A stretch of 6,874 nt of DNA from an uncultured Gammaproteobacteria bacterium (GTDB lineage Bacteria; Pseudomonadota; Gammaproteobacteria; Acidiferrobacterales; CAJVXG01), in the NCBI GenBank assembly GCA_913009215.1, contig CAJVXG010000087.1:1-6874 (forward strand), given 5' to 3'. The position numbers and the translations under genes were made by a program. Of the stretch, positions 5,511-6,874 are shown piece after piece (position 1 is the stretch's first letter; each line of letters opens with the position of its first letter). The notes beneath the pieces are model-generated. The model was not told the DNA's origin. It searched no databases and worked only from the letters and a program-made list of their open reading frames with translations.

Positions 5511-5528
5511 TTGTTAAACGTTTAACAA
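5511..5528. repeat. Perfect 18-bp palindrome in the sat-aprB spacer
   Basis: TTGTTAAAC is followed directly by its exact reverse complement GTTTAACAA, with no central gap. It lies 45 bp after the sat stop and 29 bp before the aprB ATG. The palindrome is AT-rich and has no loop bases, which favours a dimeric regulator site over an RNA terminator. Its left arm supplies the -35 of the promoter proposed for aprBA. Confidence 0.6.
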
Positions 5529-5538
5529 AATTTATATT
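5511..5538 (+). promoter_or_regulatory. Putative internal promoter for aprBA
   Basis: TTGTTA (5511-5516, 4 of 6) and TATATT (5533-5538, 5 of 6) are 16 bp apart. Transcription would begin near 5545, just before the GGAG at 5547-5550 that serves aprB. Because the -35 lies inside the palindrome, a bound regulator would directly gate this promoter. aprBA may also be read through from sat. Confidence 0.4.
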
Positions 5539-5557
5539 TATAAGATGGAGAGCCAAA

Positions 5558-6025
5558 ATGCCTACTTTTGTACGTACCGATAAATGCGATGGCTGCAAGG
5601 GTCAAGACCGGACCGCTTGTATGTACATCTGCCCACATGACCTGATGATGCTGGATAAGGACGGTTCGGAAACCGGTCACGCCATGAGGGCTTACAACCA
5701 GGAACCCGAGCAATGCTGGGAATGCTACAGCTGTGTGAAGATTTGCCCGCAAAACGCAATCGAAGTACGTCACTACGCCGATATCGTACCTCTGGGTGGT
5801 GTTGTGCAACCGCTGCGTGGTACCGATTCCATTATGTGGACTATCAAGTTCCGCAACGGCAACATGAAACGTTTCAAGTTCCCGATCCGTACCACTCCGG
5901 AAGGTTCCATTGATCCGTATGCCGGCAAACCTACCGCCGACATGTCCAAGATTGAAGAGCCTGGCTTTTTCTGTCAGGAAAACGGCTACCGTGAAGGCGA
6001 TCGTTCTGAACTGATCAAACTTTAA
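5558..6025 (+). CDS. aprB: Adenylylsulfate (APS) reductase, iron-sulfur beta subunit
   Basis: AprB carries two [4Fe-4S] clusters that pass electrons between the flavin of AprA and an outside partner during sulfite-APS interconversion in the cytoplasm. The 155-residue length is typical. A ferredoxin-like domain at about 1-70 has the first cluster motif with Cys10, Cys13, Cys21 and Cys25 (C-x2-C-x7-C-x3-CP). The second has Cys53, Cys56, Cys59 and Cys63 (C-x2-C-x2-C-x3-CP). The rest (ADIVPLGGVVQPLRGTDSIMWTIKFRNG, then FKFPIRTT) is the AprB-specific beta sheet and C-terminal tail that wraps around AprA. GGAG seven bases before the ATG is a good ribosome-binding site. aprA starts 31 bases downstream. 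No aprM-like gene precedes it, unlike the sat-aprMBA order known from Allochromatium-type sulfur oxidisers. The identification is firm. Confidence 0.97.
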   Translation: MPTFVRTDKCDGCKGQDRTACMYICPHDLMMLDKDGSETGHAMRAYNQEPEQCWECYSCVKICPQNAIEVRHYADIVPLGGVVQPLRGTDSIMWTIKFRNGNMKRFKFPIRTTPEGSIDPYAGKPTADMSKIEEPGFFCQENGYREGDRSELIKL

Positions 6026-6056
6026 TTTTAAATTTAGAGAATAGGGGTAAATAACA

Positions 6057-6874
6057 ATGGCAGGAGAATTTGGTAATCCTGAAGTGGTCGAAGAAGAGGT
6101 AGATATCCTCTTGATCGGTGGCGGTATGGCCTGTTGCGGCGCGGCTTTTGAAATCATGCGCTGGGCCGAAGGCACCGATCTGAAGATCAAACTGGTAGAC
6201 AAGGCCGCTATGGACCGCTCTGGTGCGGTGGCTCAGGGTCTGTCCGCTATCAACACCTACATCGGTACCGAGCAAGACCCGGCCGACTATGCCCGCATGG
6301 TCTCCAACGACCTCATGGGCATCACCCGTGACGACCTGACCTACGATATGGGCCGCCACGTGGACGAGTCGGTTCACTTGTTCGAGGAATGGGGTCTGCC
6401 GATCTGGAAACTGGATGAAAAAGGTGAGCGTCATGACGGCTCCAAGGGCCTGACCCCGCTGAAAGACGGCGGCACACCCGTACGTTCCGGTAAATGGCAA
6501 ATCATGATCAACGGCGAATCCTACAAGTGGATCGTTGCTGAAGCCGCGAAGAAGGCCATGGGTTCCGACAACATCCAGGAACGCATCTTCATCGTCAAGC
6601 TGGTCAATGACAAAAATGACTCGAATCGTATTGCCGGCGCTGTTGGCTTCTCAACTCGTGAAAACAAAGTCATCGTTTACAAGTTCAAGGCCTGCCTGCT
6701 GGCTGCCGGTGGTTGCGTCAACCTGTTCCGTCCCCGCTCTGTGGGTGAAGGTCAGGGTCGTGCCTGGTACCCGGTATGGAACTCCGGTTCCACCTACGCC
6801 ATGGCGGCGGAAGCCGGTGCCGAGCTGACCTTGATGGAAAACCGCTTCGTACCCGCCCGTTTTAAAGACGGTTA
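6057..6874 (+). CDS. aprA: Adenylylsulfate (APS) reductase, flavin alpha subunit, C-terminal part beyond the window
   Basis: AprA holds the FAD where sulfite and AMP are oxidised to APS, or the reverse. Translation from ATG 6057 runs open for 272 codons to the window end. The family has about 620-660 residues, so roughly 40% is present. VDILLIGGGMACCGAAFE (15-32) is the FAD-binding GxGxxxxG-type loop. DRSGAVAQGLSAINTYIG (53-70) is the flavin-contacting stretch, with Asn66 matching a conserved active-site position. RAWYPVWNSGSTYAMA (236-251) and ENRFVPARFKDG (261-272) are diagnostic of AprA rather than succinate dehydrogenase or fumarate reductase. Trp238 and Arg268 probably match the substrate-channel Trp and Arg of the Archaeoglobus enzyme. 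The catalytic His lies beyond the edge. AGGGG at 6043-6047 is a good ribosome-binding site and resembles that of sat. The gene is surely co-transcribed with aprB. Confidence 0.97.
   Translation, partial: MAGEFGNPEVVEEEVDILLIGGGMACCGAAFEIMRWAEGTDLKIKLVDKAAMDRSGAVAQGLSAINTYIGTEQDPADYARMVSNDLMGITRDDLTYDMGRHVDESVHLFEEWGLPIWKLDEKGERHDGSKGLTPLKDGGTPVRSGKWQIMINGESYKWIVAEAAKKAMGSDNIQERIFIVKLVNDKNDSNRIAGAVGFSTRENKVIVYKFKACLLAAGGCVNLFRPRSVGEGQGRAWYPVWNSGSTYAMAAEAGAELTLMENRFVPARFKDG

Noticed and set aside
5484..5523. ACGTTT repeated at 5484 and 5518, 34 bp apart
   Set aside because: Six-base repeats are expected by chance in a spacer of this size; the second copy is simply part of the palindrome.
5522..6202. 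226-codon minus-strand frame across aprB and the start of aprA
   Set aside because: It is antisense to two well-conserved genes and spans their spacer; no recognisable domain.

Overview
The window looks like a chromosomal segment of a sulfur-oxidising gammaproteobacterium. The evidence is a dissimilatory-type sat followed by aprB and aprA, the enzymes that turn sulfite into sulfate through APS. It is combined with housekeeping genes of proteobacterial type: xthA divergent from a PyrE very close to the E. coli protein, a bactofilin, and moaD-moaE. The taxonomic call is inference from protein resemblance and gene content. The alternative, a sulfate reducer using the same enzymes in the reducing direction, fits less well with these neighbours.

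Layout. Positions 1-638 (minus) hold the N-terminal ~80% of exonuclease III (xthA), cut by the window edge. It is divergent from pyrE (678-1322, plus) across only 39 bp. pyrE converges on and overlaps a small bactofilin gene (1314-1715, minus). Upstream of the bactofilin lies a TSUP-family membrane permease (1793-2569, minus, TTG start). A 144-bp divergent spacer separates it from a secreted DUF4124-like coiled-coil protein (2714-3346, plus), and this spacer has a consensus -35 box and a possible 11-codon leader ORF. That gene shares a CTAG stop tetranucleotide with the convergent moaE. moaD-moaE (4007 down to 3343, minus) encode the two subunits of molybdopterin synthase. After a 240-bp spacer, the plus strand carries sat (4248-5465), aprB (5558-6025) and aprA (6057 to the window end, truncated).

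How the genes work together. AprBA oxidises sulfite plus AMP to APS, and Sat converts APS plus pyrophosphate to sulfate plus ATP, giving substrate-level phosphorylation. No aprM-like membrane-anchor gene lies between sat and aprB, so the electron acceptor partner must be encoded elsewhere, possibly downstream (a QmoABC-type complex is the obvious candidate). The TSUP permease could in principle move sulfur oxyanions, and MoaDE could supply molybdopterin to sulfur- or nitrate-metabolising molybdoenzymes. Both links are inference from neighbourhood only.

Regulation. The strongest non-coding signals are a perfect 18-bp palindrome in the sat-aprB spacer that overlaps a promoter-like sequence, a near-consensus bactofilin promoter with a dyad and a 10-bp-period direct repeat, and a dyad inside the spacer of a putative moaD promoter. 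Shine-Dalgarno usage is uneven: sat, aprB and aprA have strong sites, whereas xthA, pyrE and moaD show none. I see no tRNA, rRNA, insertion sequence, CRISPR array or convincing intrinsic terminator. No stretch longer than 300 bases lacks a gene. I did not find a clearly new multi-gene system; the points worth following are regulatory sites and the uncharacterised coiled-coil gene.
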